From an uncultured Croceitalea sp. (GTDB taxonomy: Bacteria > Bacteroidota > Bacteroidia > Flavobacteriales > Flavobacteriaceae), in assembly GCA_947494805.1 (NCBI GenBank), contig CANLWK010000004.1:226490-290489 (forward strand): a stretch of 64,000 nucleotides of DNA, given 5' to 3'. Shown piece by piece: positions 26,885 through 35,937 of the stretch. The notes under the pieces were generated by a model that saw nothing but the letters and a program-made list of their open reading frames with translations, did not search any database and was not told where the DNA came from. Numbering within the stretch: the first letter of the stretch is position 1; each line of letters starts with the position of its first letter. The position numbers and the translations under genes are program-made.

Positions 26885-29284
26885 TTATTCCCCAAAAATA
26901 TGGAGCTCCGTAAAGTCCTTGGTCACCTTTATACTATTGGCACCATCAAAAGCCACTGAAGACAAGTCAACGAACTCATTGTTTACCTCAATTTTTTTGA
27001 TCTTGAAAGGAAGACCGTGAAACTGCAATAGAATGGTCTCGTAAGATGTAGTAAAACTTCCGTCTTTGAACTGTTGCATGATAATTTCGTTCTGTTTACC
27101 GCGTAAGCGAAAACGTCTTAGACTGTATCTACCCTTTTTATAGTCATAGCCTTCTTGTTGGTCTTCATATACAACCGAAGTTTCTACTCCTTCTTTGTAA
27201 TAGGCGTCAATTTTAAGTTCTTTGATATCTTTTTCGCCAACATATTGTTGCACGGGATATTTGGGTATCATCGCGCCCTCTTTCACAAAAAGCGGAATCT
27301 TATCAATATCGGCAGATACCCATTTTTCAATACCACCTTCAACCACCTCTTCTGTCCAGTAATTGTACCACTTCCCTTTGGGAACATACATACGACGTCC
27401 TTTGGCATTGGGCTCTTGTACAGGACAGACCAATAGCTGTTCTCCGAATAAAAATTCGTCGGTTCTAAAGTGGGTCTGCGAATCTTCCTGGTCGTAATAC
27501 ACCAAAGACTGCAACATGGGTATACCTTCTTTGACATAGCGATAAAACATGGTATACAAATACGGTAGCAATTGATACCGCAGTTCAATAAACTTTCTAA
27601 CTATGTCGGTGATTTCATCGCCAAAAGACCAAGGTTCTTGATCCCCGTGGTCACCACTGGAATGAACCCTACAGAACGGATGAAAAACACCCAATTGCAC
27701 CCATCTCGCAAATAATTCACCATTGGGCTGTTCGGCGAAACCCCCAATATCAGAGCCGACAAAAGAATAGCCGCTCATGCACATGCGTTGCATTTGAACA
27801 TTTGCGATCCAAAGATGTTCCCAGGTCGCTACGTTATCACCTGTCCAAGTTGAGGCATAACGTTGTGTACCCGCATACGCCGCTCTTGTCAGTACAAATG
27901 GTCGTTTTGGGAAGGTATATTTCTTGATGCCGTCAAATGTCGCACGAACCATTTGCATACCATAAATATTATGCGCCTTTCGGTGACTACAAGGGTGACC
28001 ATCATAGTCATGACGAACATCTAGGTTTGCCGTTTTGGTAGGCACTTCCATTACGGCAGGTTCGTTCATATCATTCCAGACACCGTGAACGCCCATTTCG
28101 GCAATCATTTCTTTGTACAATCCGGCCCACCATTCACGAACTTCCGGATTTGTGAAATCAGGAAACTTACATTCTCCCGGCCATACCTTGCCCTTAAAAT
28201 GTGGGCCATCAGCACGGCGACAGAAATACTCTTTTTCCATGGCCTCTTGATATACCCAGTAATCGCGGTCAATCTTGATTCCTGGATCTATCATGGTCAC
28301 CGTTTTGAACCCGTCTTCATAAAGTTCATCAATCATTTTCTTCGGATTTGGAAAACGTCGGTTGTTCCAAGTAAAGCACCGAAAACCATCCATGTAATCA
28401 ATATCCAAATAAATGGCATCACACGGTATTTTTAGGTCGCGAAAGGTAGCCGCTATCTTTTTCACCTTTTTCTCTGGATAGTAACTCCATTTTGACTGGT
28501 GAAAGCCCAAGGCCCAAAGTGGTGGTAATTCTGGCACACCGGTCAGGTTGGTATATGCTTCCACGACTTGCGATATCTTTGGGCCGTAAAAGAAATAGTA
28601 GTTCATTTCTCCACCGTCTGCCCAAAAACTGGTAACATTTCTTCGCTCATGGGCAAAATCGAAATAAGTACTGAACGAATTATCAAAGAAAATACCGTAA
28701 GCTGAGTCGTTATGTAATCCTATATAAAAAGGAATTGACTTGTAAAGTGGTTCTTGGTCTTTGCCATAGGCATATGAGTCAGTGACCCAATTGTTCACTC
28801 TCTTACCCTTTAAATTGGTGTGTGAAGCTTTATCACCCATGCCATAGTAACTCTCACCAGACTGGGTAACTTTGGTCATTTTGACAATATTGCCACCATA
28901 ATCGTAATTTTCTTCCCAATGAAAGCCGACTTCATCTTCATTGATGACCAATCCTTCTAAATCAAGAATTTGAATCTTAAGATTAGATTTATCAACATGT
29001 ATCTCAATCTTAGAAGTGCTTATTACAATTTCTGATTTTTCATCGGCGACTTCCAATTCATTGTAACCCAATGAAACATCTTTGCTAATGGCATATGAAA
29101 AGTCAGGTTCAAATACATGCTCCGTAGCATATCTGAATCGAATGGCACTATCGCGAAGTACCGTTATTTCTAAAATAACGCCATTTTGGGTCGTAAAGTA
29201 GAACTTGTCGTTATCTTGTTTGAAATCTATTAGTTGATTGGGGCTAAGGTTGCCTCTCTTCTCTATTTCCGTATTGGTAATCAT
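26885..29284 (-). CDS. GH31 alpha-glucosidase
   Basis: A 799-aa glycoside hydrolase of family 31. The catalytic nucleophile is in GVWNDMNEPA (about residue 396) and the acid/base region in TGDNVATWEHLW (about 467). N-terminal beta-sandwich, central TIM barrel and C-terminal beta domain are complete. There is no signal peptide, so it acts inside the cell on alpha-glucosides. I chose the ATG at 29284 over a TTG eight codons upstream. It lies downstream of glgB and has a perfect palindrome upstream. Confidence 0.93.
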   Translation of the reverse strand: MITNTEIEKRGNLSPNQLIDFKQDNDKFYFTTQNGVILEITVLRDSAIRFRYATEHVFEPDFSYAISKDVSLGYNELEVADEKSEIVISTSKIEIHVDKSNLKIQILDLEGLVINEDEVGFHWEENYDYGGNIVKMTKVTQSGESYYGMGDKASHTNLKGKRVNNWVTDSYAYGKDQEPLYKSIPFYIGLHNDSAYGIFFDNSFSTYFDFAHERRNVTSFWADGGEMNYYFFYGPKISQVVEAYTNLTGVPELPPLWALGFHQSKWSYYPEKKVKKIAATFRDLKIPCDAIYLDIDYMDGFRCFTWNNRRFPNPKKMIDELYEDGFKTVTMIDPGIKIDRDYWVYQEAMEKEYFCRRADGPHFKGKVWPGECKFPDFTNPEVREWWAGLYKEMIAEMGVHGVWNDMNEPAVMEVPTKTANLDVRHDYDGHPCSHRKAHNIYGMQMVRATFDGIKKYTFPKRPFVLTRAAYAGTQRYASTWTGDNVATWEHLWIANVQMQRMCMSGYSFVGSDIGGFAEQPNGELFARWVQLGVFHPFCRVHSSGDHGDQEPWSFGDEITDIVRKFIELRYQLLPYLYTMFYRYVKEGIPMLQSLVYYDQEDSQTHFRTDEFLFGEQLLVCPVQEPNAKGRRMYVPKGKWYNYWTEEVVEGGIEKWVSADIDKIPLFVKEGAMIPKYPVQQYVGEKDIKELKIDAYYKEGVETSVVYEDQQEGYDYKKGRYSLRRFRLRGKQNEIIMQQFKDGSFTTSYETILLQFHGLPFKIKKIEVNNEFVDLSSVAFDGANSIKVTKDFTELHIFGE

Positions 29285-29358
29285 AAGCCATGATTTTTGA
29301 CCTAGCAAAAAAAAGCTATTAGATTGACAATCAAAAAAGTTCTTTTGAACAATGCGAC

Positions 29359-29376
29359 AACTACAACGTTGTAGTT
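29359..29376. promoter_or_regulatory. Perfect 18-bp palindrome before GH31
   Basis: AACTACAACGTTGTAGTT is a perfect dyad with a central CG, in the 115-bp gap between glgB and the GH31 gene. There is no T-run on either side, so a terminator is unlikely; the shape is that of a LacI-type operator, which is inference. Confidence 0.55.
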
Positions 29377-29399
29377 AAAACCAAGGTTACCAAAGCACT

Positions 29400-31298
29400 T
29401 TATTTTTTATAGATAAGTATTGCCAAAGGTGGTATGGCGACTTCAATGGAATGTTCACGCCCGTTCCATGTTTTTTTTGCAGGTTTGGCTGTTTTTTTAC
29501 CTATTCCGCTACCACCATATTTGGCATCATCGCTGTTAAAAATCAGTTTCCATTGTTTTGCGTCAGGCACCCCAACCCTGTACTTCTCACGTGGTACAGG
29601 TGTAAAGTTACCAATGATAATCAGGTCGTCTTTAGCGTTGTTTCCCTTCCTAATATAGGTCATTACAGAATTTTCATGGTCATTGTACTCTATCCACTCA
29701 AAACCATCTGGGCTAAATTGTTTTTCGTGCAGTGCCGGCTGTTCTTTATAGACTTTGTTCAAATCTTGTATAACTTTCTGTATGCCCGAATGAAAATCGT
29801 ACTGCGTTAAGTGCCAATCAAGACTTTGTTGAAAATTCCACTCAGCCGTTTGTCCAAATTCACCACCCATAAAGATTAAGTTGGCACCAGGGTGCGTAAA
29901 CATGTAACCAAACAATAATCGCAAATTCGCAAAACGTTGCCACTCATCACCGGGCATGCGATAAACCAAAGACTGTTTACCGTAAACTACTTCATCATGT
30001 GAAAATGGAAGCATGAAGTTCTCCGTAAAGGCATACGTCATACTAAAAGTCAAATCGTTTTGATGATGTCTTCTATATATGGGTTCTTTTTTAAAGTACT
30101 CCAATGTATCGTGCATCCAACCCATCATCCATTTCATACCAAAACCTAATCCGCCAAAATGAACCGGTTTTGACACACCGGTAAAGGCGGTAGATTCTTC
30201 CGCAATGGTCTGTACGCCTTTGAAACTTGCATAAACCTCTTGGTTCATTTCCCTAATGAATGACATGGCCTCAAGGTTTTCATTGTTGCCATACATATTG
30301 GGTTCCCACTCACCATCTTCGCGAGAATAGTCCAAATACAACATTGACGCTACGGCATCAACACGCAATCCGTCAGCGTGATATTGATCCAACCAAAAAA
30401 TGGCATTACTTATCAAAAAAGCGCGGACTTCGTTTCGACCGTAGTTAAAGATCAAGCTTTTCCAATCAGGGTGATACCCTTTTCTTCTATCAGGGTGCTC
30501 GTAAAGATGGGATCCATCAAAATAGCCCAAGCCATGGGCATCTTCAGGAAAATGCGAAGGCACCCAATCTAAAATTACCCCAATACCCGCCTGATGCAAT
30601 TTATCGACCAATAGTTTAAAGTCCTCGGGTTTTCCAAATCGTGAGGTAGGTGCAAAATATCCGGTCAATTGGTACCCCCAAGAAGGGTCATAGGGATACT
30701 CCATTATAGGCATGAACTCTACATGTGTAAAGCCCATTTTTTTAACGTAAGCAACCAACTCATCTCCCAAATCTATATAAGACAAAAACGTATTGTCGCT
30801 CTTACGCTTCCAAGAACCAAGGTGCACTTCATAGACCGAGTAAGGTTTGTCCAAAGCGTTATGGGCTTCACGGGTCTCCATCCAATCATGATCCTTCCAG
30901 TCATAAGCTGCATCCCAAACCACTGATGCTGTTTTCGGTGGATGTTCACAATACCGACCGAACGGGTCGGCCTTTTCGGTGACCGTATCATTGTTATGCG
31001 AACGAATTTTGTATTTGTAGACTTCACCTTTTTCGATACCGGGTATAAATCCTTCCCAAATACCACTACTGTCCCAACGCACGTTCAATTGATGGTCACC
31101 ATCACGCCAACCATTAAAGTTACCGACAACTGAGACTGATTTTGCAGACGGCGCCCATACCGCAAAGTAGACACCCTGTTCACCCCCTACTTCGGTCAAA
31201 TGTGCCCCTAATTTATCGTAAAGCCTAAAATGCTTTCCAGATTTAAAAAGATTAATGTCGAACTCGGTAAAAAAACTGTGCGGAACTACTGCTGACAT
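29400..31298 (-). CDS. glgB: 1,4-alpha-glucan branching enzyme
   Basis: A 632-aa GH13 branching enzyme for glycogen. It has an N-terminal CBM48 domain (YFAVWAPSAKSVSVVGNFN, about residue 44), the catalytic nucleophile in DGLRVDAVASMLY (about 311), the acid in QTIAEESTA (about 366) and FSHDEVVYGK (about 430). I use the ATG at 31298; a TTG eight codons upstream is less likely. No other glg genes lie next to it besides GH31 and the GH13 glucosidase 7 kb away. Confidence 0.95.
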   Translation of the reverse strand: MSAVVPHSFFTEFDINLFKSGKHFRLYDKLGAHLTEVGGEQGVYFAVWAPSAKSVSVVGNFNGWRDGDHQLNVRWDSSGIWEGFIPGIEKGEVYKYKIRSHNNDTVTEKADPFGRYCEHPPKTASVVWDAAYDWKDHDWMETREAHNALDKPYSVYEVHLGSWKRKSDNTFLSYIDLGDELVAYVKKMGFTHVEFMPIMEYPYDPSWGYQLTGYFAPTSRFGKPEDFKLLVDKLHQAGIGVILDWVPSHFPEDAHGLGYFDGSHLYEHPDRRKGYHPDWKSLIFNYGRNEVRAFLISNAIFWLDQYHADGLRVDAVASMLYLDYSREDGEWEPNMYGNNENLEAMSFIREMNQEVYASFKGVQTIAEESTAFTGVSKPVHFGGLGFGMKWMMGWMHDTLEYFKKEPIYRRHHQNDLTFSMTYAFTENFMLPFSHDEVVYGKQSLVYRMPGDEWQRFANLRLLFGYMFTHPGANLIFMGGEFGQTAEWNFQQSLDWHLTQYDFHSGIQKVIQDLNKVYKEQPALHEKQFSPDGFEWIEYNDHENSVMTYIRKGNNAKDDLIIIGNFTPVPREKYRVGVPDAKQWKLIFNSDDAKYGGSGIGKKTAKPAKKTWNGREHSIEVAIPPLAILIYKK

Positions 31299-31466
31299 AG
31301 ACTTATATGATATGAATTGCAATATTAATCATCTTTCTACAAGATACTAAAAATGTTACCTTTCTTTTCAAAAAATAGTTGTACCAAAAAAAGTGGAACG
31401 CTTTTTGATTTAGCTGGGTAGAATCATCAAATTAAAGAATCAATTGACAAATCAAAATCAAAAATT

Positions 31467-31991
31467 ATGAACAAAATCAAATCATTTTTCGGAATTGTGT
31501 TTATAGCCTTAGCCTTTGCATGTGAAGGACCTCAAGGACCTTCAGGGTTTGACGGCCGAGATGGCGAAGATGGCCTTGATGCTCCGCTGACCCAAGTATT
31601 TCAAGAAACCGTTGACTTCACCTACGATATTGACAATAATATTTGGCGCAGTAACCTATTGACCTATGATGGTGTGGTTAATGGTGATGTATATTTGGTC
31701 TACATCTCATTTGAAAACGGTTTCTACACCCCATTGCCAGCTAGTGTATTTGACGAGTTTGGCGAATTTCAATACATTTTTGACCATGATGTGACCTCAG
31801 TTGAACTGCAAATCATAGGAGATAGCGATTTGAGTGGCTTAGATCTTGCCAGTACCGAAGGTATCCCTGTTAGGGTGGTTATTTTACCCGCTGAACTTCG
31901 AGCAGAACTCAGTAATGTCGATGTGATGAATTTTGAGAGTTTGATGTTTAAAACCGGACTCGACCAAGGTGATATTCAATTAAGGAACTAA
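31467..31991 (+). CDS. Collagen-like lipoprotein
   Basis: A 174-aa lipoprotein with signal MNKIKSFFGIVFIALAFAC. The cysteine is followed at once by six Gly-X-Y triplets (GPQ GPS GFD GRD GED GLD), a short collagen-like tract, and then a beta-rich globular domain of about 130 residues with no motif I recognise. Such proteins are exported in Bacteroidetes; function unknown. Single gene with its own terminator. Confidence 0.82.
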   Translation: MNKIKSFFGIVFIALAFACEGPQGPSGFDGRDGEDGLDAPLTQVFQETVDFTYDIDNNIWRSNLLTYDGVVNGDVYLVYISFENGFYTPLPASVFDEFGEFQYIFDHDVTSVELQIIGDSDLSGLDLASTEGIPVRVVILPAELRAELSNVDVMNFESLMFKTGLDQGDIQLRN

Positions 31992-32010
31992 AAAGTAGCT
32001 AGAATTCTGA

Positions 32011-32046
32011 AAAACCCATTTCTCTCTGAAATGGGTTTTTCTTTTT
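32011..32046 (+). terminator. Terminator after collagen-like lipoprotein
   Basis: A perfect 12-bp stem AAAACCCATTTC / GAAATGGGTTTT with a 5-nt loop is followed by a T-rich stretch (TTTTTCTTTTT). Confidence 0.88.
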
Positions 32047-32086
32047 AACGTAAATTTGAAAGGATGTACCAGTTGATACGTCCAAT

Positions 32087-32605
32087 ATGAAAAAGAAAAC
32101 GATGGGAAAAAATATTGCTATAATTCTTGTGTTGATTTTGACTTCGTGCAATGGAATTTCACAAGACCAAAAAAAAGAACTTGCCAAAGCTGAAAAGGGT
32201 GAAGTGACCTATCCAGTGACGAAAACAGACGCTGAGTGGCGCGCCGAACTAACTGACATGGAATACTATGTGCTACGCAAAGCGGCGACCGAGAATTCGT
32301 TCAGTAGCGAACTACTTGACAATAAAGCCAAGGGTACCTATGTATGTGCCGGATGTGAAACACCTTTGTTCAGAAGTGAAAATAAATTTAAATCTGGAAC
32401 CGGCTGGCCTTCATTTGACCAAGAAATTGAAGGAAACGTGGCTTATGATGTTGACTATAAAATTGGATATCCTCGAACTGAGGAACATTGTGCCACTTGT
32501 GGCGGACATCTAGGGCATGTGTTCAATGATGGCCCCAGCAGCACTACCGGCAAGCGTCATTGTATTAATGGTGTAGCCTTAGATTTTATTCCAGATTCCA
32601 AATAA
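32087..32605 (+). CDS. msrB: Peptide-methionine (R)-S-oxide reductase, lipoprotein form
   Basis: A 172-aa MsrB with a lipoprotein signal (hydrophobic stretch then LILTSC). Zinc is held by two CxxC pairs (CAGC about residue 88, CATC about 134), and the catalytic Cys is in [11 protein letters not shown] (about 157). It therefore repairs oxidised methionine in the envelope. Followed after 8 bp by a second msrB without a signal, an arrangement covering two compartments. Confidence 0.93.
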   Translation: MKKKTMGKNIAIILVLILTSCNGISQDQKKELAKAEKGEVTYPVTKTDAEWRAELTDMEYYVLRKAATENSFSSELLDNKAKGTYVCAGCETPLFRSENKFKSGTGWPSFDQEIEGNVAYDVDYKIGYPRTEEHCATCGGHLGHVFNDGPSSTTGKRHCINGVALDFIPDSK

Positions 32606-32613
32606 ACAAGCCA

Positions 32614-33021
32614 ATGGGTACATACGGAATTGATAAAACAGAGGAAGAGTGGAAAAAAGAGCTTTCCCCTGAAGAATACTACGTGTTAAGACAAAAAGGC
32701 ACGGAACGGCCCCATACAGGAGCGTTCAATCTACATTTTAAAAAAGGAGATTACCATTGTAAGGCATGTAATGCAAAACTGTTTGAAAGTGAACATAAAT
32801 TCGAAAGCGGTTGTGGCTGGCCCTCGTTTGACGAAGCGGTCGAAGGTGCCATTGAATATATTCGTGATACTTCACACGGTATGATACGTACAGAAACGGT
32901 CTGCGCCAATTGCGGTAGTCATTTAGGGCATGTTTTTAATGACGGGCCTAGGGAAACAACAGGTCAACGTTATTGCATCAATTCAGTAAGCATCGATTTT
33001 GATTCTAAAGAGGAAGATTAA
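32614..33021 (+). CDS. msrB: Peptide-methionine (R)-S-oxide reductase, cytoplasmic form
   Basis: A 135-aa MsrB with no signal peptide. Zinc pairs CKAC (about residue 49) and CANC (about 98) and the catalytic Cys in [11 protein letters not shown] (about 121) are intact. It is a diverged paralogue of the preceding gene in the same operon (8-bp gap). Confidence 0.94.
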   Translation: MGTYGIDKTEEEWKKELSPEEYYVLRQKGTERPHTGAFNLHFKKGDYHCKACNAKLFESEHKFESGCGWPSFDEAVEGAIEYIRDTSHGMIRTETVCANCGSHLGHVFNDGPRETTGQRYCINSVSIDFDSKEED

Positions 33022-33037
33022 AATCCTACATTTTTAC

Positions 33038-33079
33038 AATTCCAAATTTCAATTTTAAATCCAATTGAGATTTGGAATT
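33038..33079. repeat. Long AT-rich inverted repeat between msrB and lpdA
   Basis: Arms AATTCCAAATTTCAATT (33038-33054) and AATTGAGATTTGGAATT (33063-33079) match at 16 of 17 positions with an 8-nt loop. The right arm runs into the lpdA -33 element. It may end the msrB transcript, but there is no clean T-run. Confidence 0.7.
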
Positions 33080-33110
33080 TGTGTTTTGGGATTTGATTTT
33101 CGTACTTTTG
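33078..33110 (+). promoter_or_regulatory. lpdA promoter
   Basis: TTTG (33078-33081), a 21-bp spacer and TACTTTTG (33103-33110, exact TAnnTTTG) precede lpdA; transcription would start about 25 bp before its ATG. Confidence 0.65.
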
Positions 33111-33142
33111 CACCTCCATTTTAACGACTAAAATCTAAGTTA

Positions 33143-34534
33143 ATGAGCAAGTTTGATATTATTGTTTTAGGTAGCGGACCAGGCGGATATGTAACTGCCA
33201 TCAGAGCTTCACAGTTGGGCTTTAAGACGGCCATCGTTGAAAAAGAAAGTCTTGGCGGTGTTTGTTTGAACTGGGGCTGTATACCTACAAAAGCGTTATT
33301 GAAATCTGCTCAGGTTTTTGAATATTTAAAACATGCCGAAGATTACGGGCTCAGCGCCAAAAAAGTGGAACATGATTTTGACGCTGTGGTCAAAAGAAGT
33401 CGTGGTGTTGCCGATGGTATGAGCAAAGGTGTTCAATTTTTGATGAAAAAAAACAAAATTGAGGTACTCAATGGCTATGGTAGGGTAATGCCCGGTAAAA
33501 AAGTTATTGTCAAAGGTGAGCACGGCGAACCGACCGAATTCAGCGCTGACCATATCATTATCGCTACCGGGGCGCGCAGTCGAGAGTTGCCAAGTCTTCC
33601 ACAAGATGGAAAAAAGGTTATTGGATACCGTGAGGCAATGACTTTGGACAAACAACCCAAGAAAATGATCGTAGTGGGCAGTGGGGCCATCGGTATTGAA
33701 TTTGCCTATTTCTATAACAGTATGGGCACTGAAGTTACCGTAGTGGAGTATTTACCGAACATCGTTCCGGTTGAAGATGAAGACGTGTCAAAGCAATTGG
33801 AACGTACCTTTAAGAAGAATGGCATTAAAATAAAGACCTCGGCAGAAGTAACTAAAGTGGATACTTCAGGTGAAGGTGTCAGAGCTACTGTAAAGACGGC
33901 TAAAGGCGAAGAAGTATTGGAAGCTGATATTGTGCTGTCAGCAGTCGGGATCAAAACCAATATTGAAAATATAGGTCTTGAAGACGTGGGCATTGCCACG
34001 GATAGAGACAAGATTTTGGTCAATGATTATTACCAGACCAATATTCCCGGCTATTACGCTATTGGTGATGTGACTCCTGGTCAGGCCTTGGCGCACGTAG
34101 CTTCGGCAGAAGGTATCTTATGTGTTGAAAAGATAGCAGGTATGCATGTGGAGCCCTTGGATTATGGTAACATTCCCGGATGTACCTATTGCTCTCCAGA
34201 AATTGCCTCTGTTGGTTTGACCGAAAAACAAGCCAAAGAGCAAGGGCTGGACATCAAAGTGGGTAAATTTCCGTTTTCCGCAAGTGGAAAAGCAAAAGCA
34301 TCAGGTGCTTCTGACGGGTTCGTAAAAGTTATTTTTGATGCCAAATACGGCGAATGGCTCGGTTGCCATATGATCGGAGCCGGTGTGACCGATATGATTG
34401 CGGAAGCAGTTGTAGCACGAAAACTGGAAACCACGGGGCATGAGGTCCTTAAAGCCGTTCACCCACACCCAACTATGAGCGAAGCGGTGATGGAAGCTGT
34501 GGCAGCAGCCTATGACGAAGTTATACACTTATAA
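33143..34534 (+). CDS. lpdA: Dihydrolipoyl dehydrogenase
   Basis: A 463-aa flavoprotein that reoxidises lipoamide in 2-oxoacid dehydrogenase complexes. FAD motif GSGPGGY (residues 9-15), redox disulfide GGVCLNWGCIPTK (about 39-51), NAD motif VVGSGAIGIEFAY (about 177) and the C-terminal His-Glu pair in HPHPTMSEAV (about 443) are intact. Stands alone rather than beside E1/E2 genes. TTG-started DUF3817 gene follows by 10 bp. Confidence 0.97.
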   Translation: MSKFDIIVLGSGPGGYVTAIRASQLGFKTAIVEKESLGGVCLNWGCIPTKALLKSAQVFEYLKHAEDYGLSAKKVEHDFDAVVKRSRGVADGMSKGVQFLMKKNKIEVLNGYGRVMPGKKVIVKGEHGEPTEFSADHIIIATGARSRELPSLPQDGKKVIGYREAMTLDKQPKKMIVVGSGAIGIEFAYFYNSMGTEVTVVEYLPNIVPVEDEDVSKQLERTFKKNGIKIKTSAEVTKVDTSGEGVRATVKTAKGEEVLEADIVLSAVGIKTNIENIGLEDVGIATDRDKILVNDYYQTNIPGYYAIGDVTPGQALAHVASAEGILCVEKIAGMHVEPLDYGNIPGCTYCSPEIASVGLTEKQAKEQGLDIKVGKFPFSASGKAKASGASDGFVKVIFDAKYGEWLGCHMIGAGVTDMIAEAVVARKLETTGHEVLKAVHPHPTMSEAVMEAVAAAYDEVIHL

Positions 34535-34544
34535 AAAATAGGCT

Positions 34545-34826
34545 TTGTTAAAACTATTTAGAGCTACGGCAATTCTTGAAGGTATCTCTTACTTACTGAT
34601 TTTCGGGCTTACCATGCCTTTAAAATATTGGGCTGACCTAGGTCAGCCCAACAAAATTGTGGGTATGGCCCACGGTATTCTTTTTATACTTTTTGTAGTA
34701 TTGGCAGGTTTTATCTGCTGGGAGCGCAAATGGGGCATCAAACGCTTTATCATTTTCTTTATCGCCTCGCTGCTGCCTTTCGGCACATTTTATATGGATA
34801 AGAAATACTTGGCCAAACTACAGTAG
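34545..34826 (+). CDS. DUF3817 membrane protein
   Basis: A 93-aa protein with three membrane helices and the LFRATAILEGISYLLIFG opening and GMAHGILFILFV segment typical of DUF3817 (YdzA-like). It starts with TTG at 34545, 10 bp after lpdA, and overlaps the convergent aroQ by 9 bp. Function unknown. Confidence 0.85.
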   Translation: MLKLFRATAILEGISYLLIFGLTMPLKYWADLGQPNKIVGMAHGILFILFVVLAGFICWERKWGIKRFIIFFIASLLPFGTFYMDKKYLAKLQ

Positions 34827-35234
34827 AAAGCTCTGTATCGCCAAATCATAGCTTTGCAGTCCAAAACCTAAGATCACGCCTTTAGCGCCAGAAGAAATGT
34901 AGGAAACGTGTCGAAAGTCTTCACGTTGGTGCGTATTTGAAATATGGACTTCTACAACCGGCGTTTCAATGGCTTTCACGGCATCGCCCAGCCCAATGGA
35001 AGTATGGGTATACGCCGCCGCATTCAAAATAATACCCTCACAAGAAAAACCTACCTCATGCAATTTGTCAATTAGTTCACCTTCAATATTTGACTGGTAA
35101 AAGCTTAGTTCAACTTCTTTAAACCTAGATTGCAATTCGGTAAAATAGTCTTCAAAAGTTTGGCTTCCGTAGACTTCAGGTTCGCGTTTCCCTAAAAGGT
35201 TTAAGTTGGGTCCGTTGATGACAATAAGCTTCAT
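34818..35234 (-). CDS. aroQ: Type II 3-dehydroquinate dehydratase
   Basis: A 138-aa shikimate-pathway enzyme. The family motif MKLIVINGPNLNLLGKREP begins at residue 1, with the catalytic Tyr in PEVYG (about residue 22) and the His in EVHISNTHQRE (about 99). Starting at the ATG at 35234 removes five non-conserved residues. It ends by overlapping the convergent DUF3817 gene. Confidence 0.95.
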   Translation of the reverse strand: MKLIVINGPNLNLLGKREPEVYGSQTFEDYFTELQSRFKEVELSFYQSNIEGELIDKLHEVGFSCEGIILNAAAYTHTSIGLGDAVKAIETPVVEVHISNTHQREDFRHVSYISSGAKGVILGFGLQSYDLAIQSFLL

Positions 35235-35263
35235 AGCGTAAAATAACAATAATTTAAGGGCAT

Positions 35264-35290
35264 AAAAAAACGGAAGCGTTTTGCCTCCGT
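35264..35290 (-). terminator. Terminator after the first beta-barrel gene
   Basis: A stem of ACGGAAGC / GCCTCCGT (one G-U pair) is followed on the minus strand by seven T. It ends the gene at 35314-35796 before aroQ. Confidence 0.75.
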
Positions 35291-35313
35291 TCTAAACACT
35301 CTAAATACTATTT

Positions 35314-35796
35314 TTAATCAAACCTATAACCAACACCAGCAGTTAACGTATTGATGTTGCCGTTTTCTAAATCTCTAATCAATTCAAACGCATAACGTGC
35401 CTCAACAAACCAGTTATCGTCAATGTTAAAACCAGCTCCGAAACCCAAGTCAAGGCCGAAAGCACCTTCATCAACATCCTCTAATAAATAGTTGATCTGC
35501 GGACCAGCCTGAAGATTAAATTGTTCTGATAAGGGGTACTTTGCCATAACTGGAATGTACAAAGAAGTTAAATCGTCTACAATACTTACAAGAAGTGATG
35601 GCTCTATCTGAATCACTCCACTAGTTTCGAAAGTATAACTACCACCAAGGTAAAAGCCCAGCTCACTTTCTGAGCCGAATCCATCAAAATCGAAAGTAAC
35701 ATTGTTAATACCTGCTTTTGCCGCAAAACCTTCTTGACCATAAGAAGCCAATGTAATACCCATAATAAATACGGTTACAATAAATAGTTTTTTCAT
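35314..35796 (-). CDS. Small outer-membrane beta-barrel protein
   Basis: A 160-aa exported protein: signal MKKLFIVTVFIMGITLASYG then about eight amphipathic beta strands, ending in the C-terminal pattern TAGVGYRFD typical of outer-membrane barrels. GYFLGGSYTF-like and AGPQINYLL segments fit the porin-family / OmpW-like type seen in Bacteroidetes. No specific ligand can be named. First of three similar minus-strand genes, each with its own terminator or spacing. Confidence 0.8.
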   Translation of the reverse strand: MKKLFIVTVFIMGITLASYGQEGFAAKAGINNVTFDFDGFGSESELGFYLGGSYTFETSGVIQIEPSLLVSIVDDLTSLYIPVMAKYPLSEQFNLQAGPQINYLLEDVDEGAFGLDLGFGAGFNIDDNWFVEARYAFELIRDLENGNINTLTAGVGYRFD

Positions 35797-35892
35797 AATA
35801 GTTGTTGTTAAATTAAATGTAGGATCAATTCATTTAGAGTAAAAGTATAAAGATTATCAGCGATAAAGCGCGCCCAAAAACATTTTTTTAAT

Positions 35893-35915
35893 AAAAAAAG
35901 AGGCCAGAGGCCTCT
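35893..35915 (-). terminator. Terminator after the second beta-barrel gene
   Basis: A perfect 7-bp stem AGAGGCC / GGCCTCT with a 3-nt loop is followed on the minus strand by seven T. Confidence 0.85.
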
Positions 35916-35937
35916 ATCACTTTTCATATTTAGAAGT

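Noticed and set aside
29359-29376. Terminator of glgB
   Set aside because: The perfect dyad has no T-run on the minus strand.
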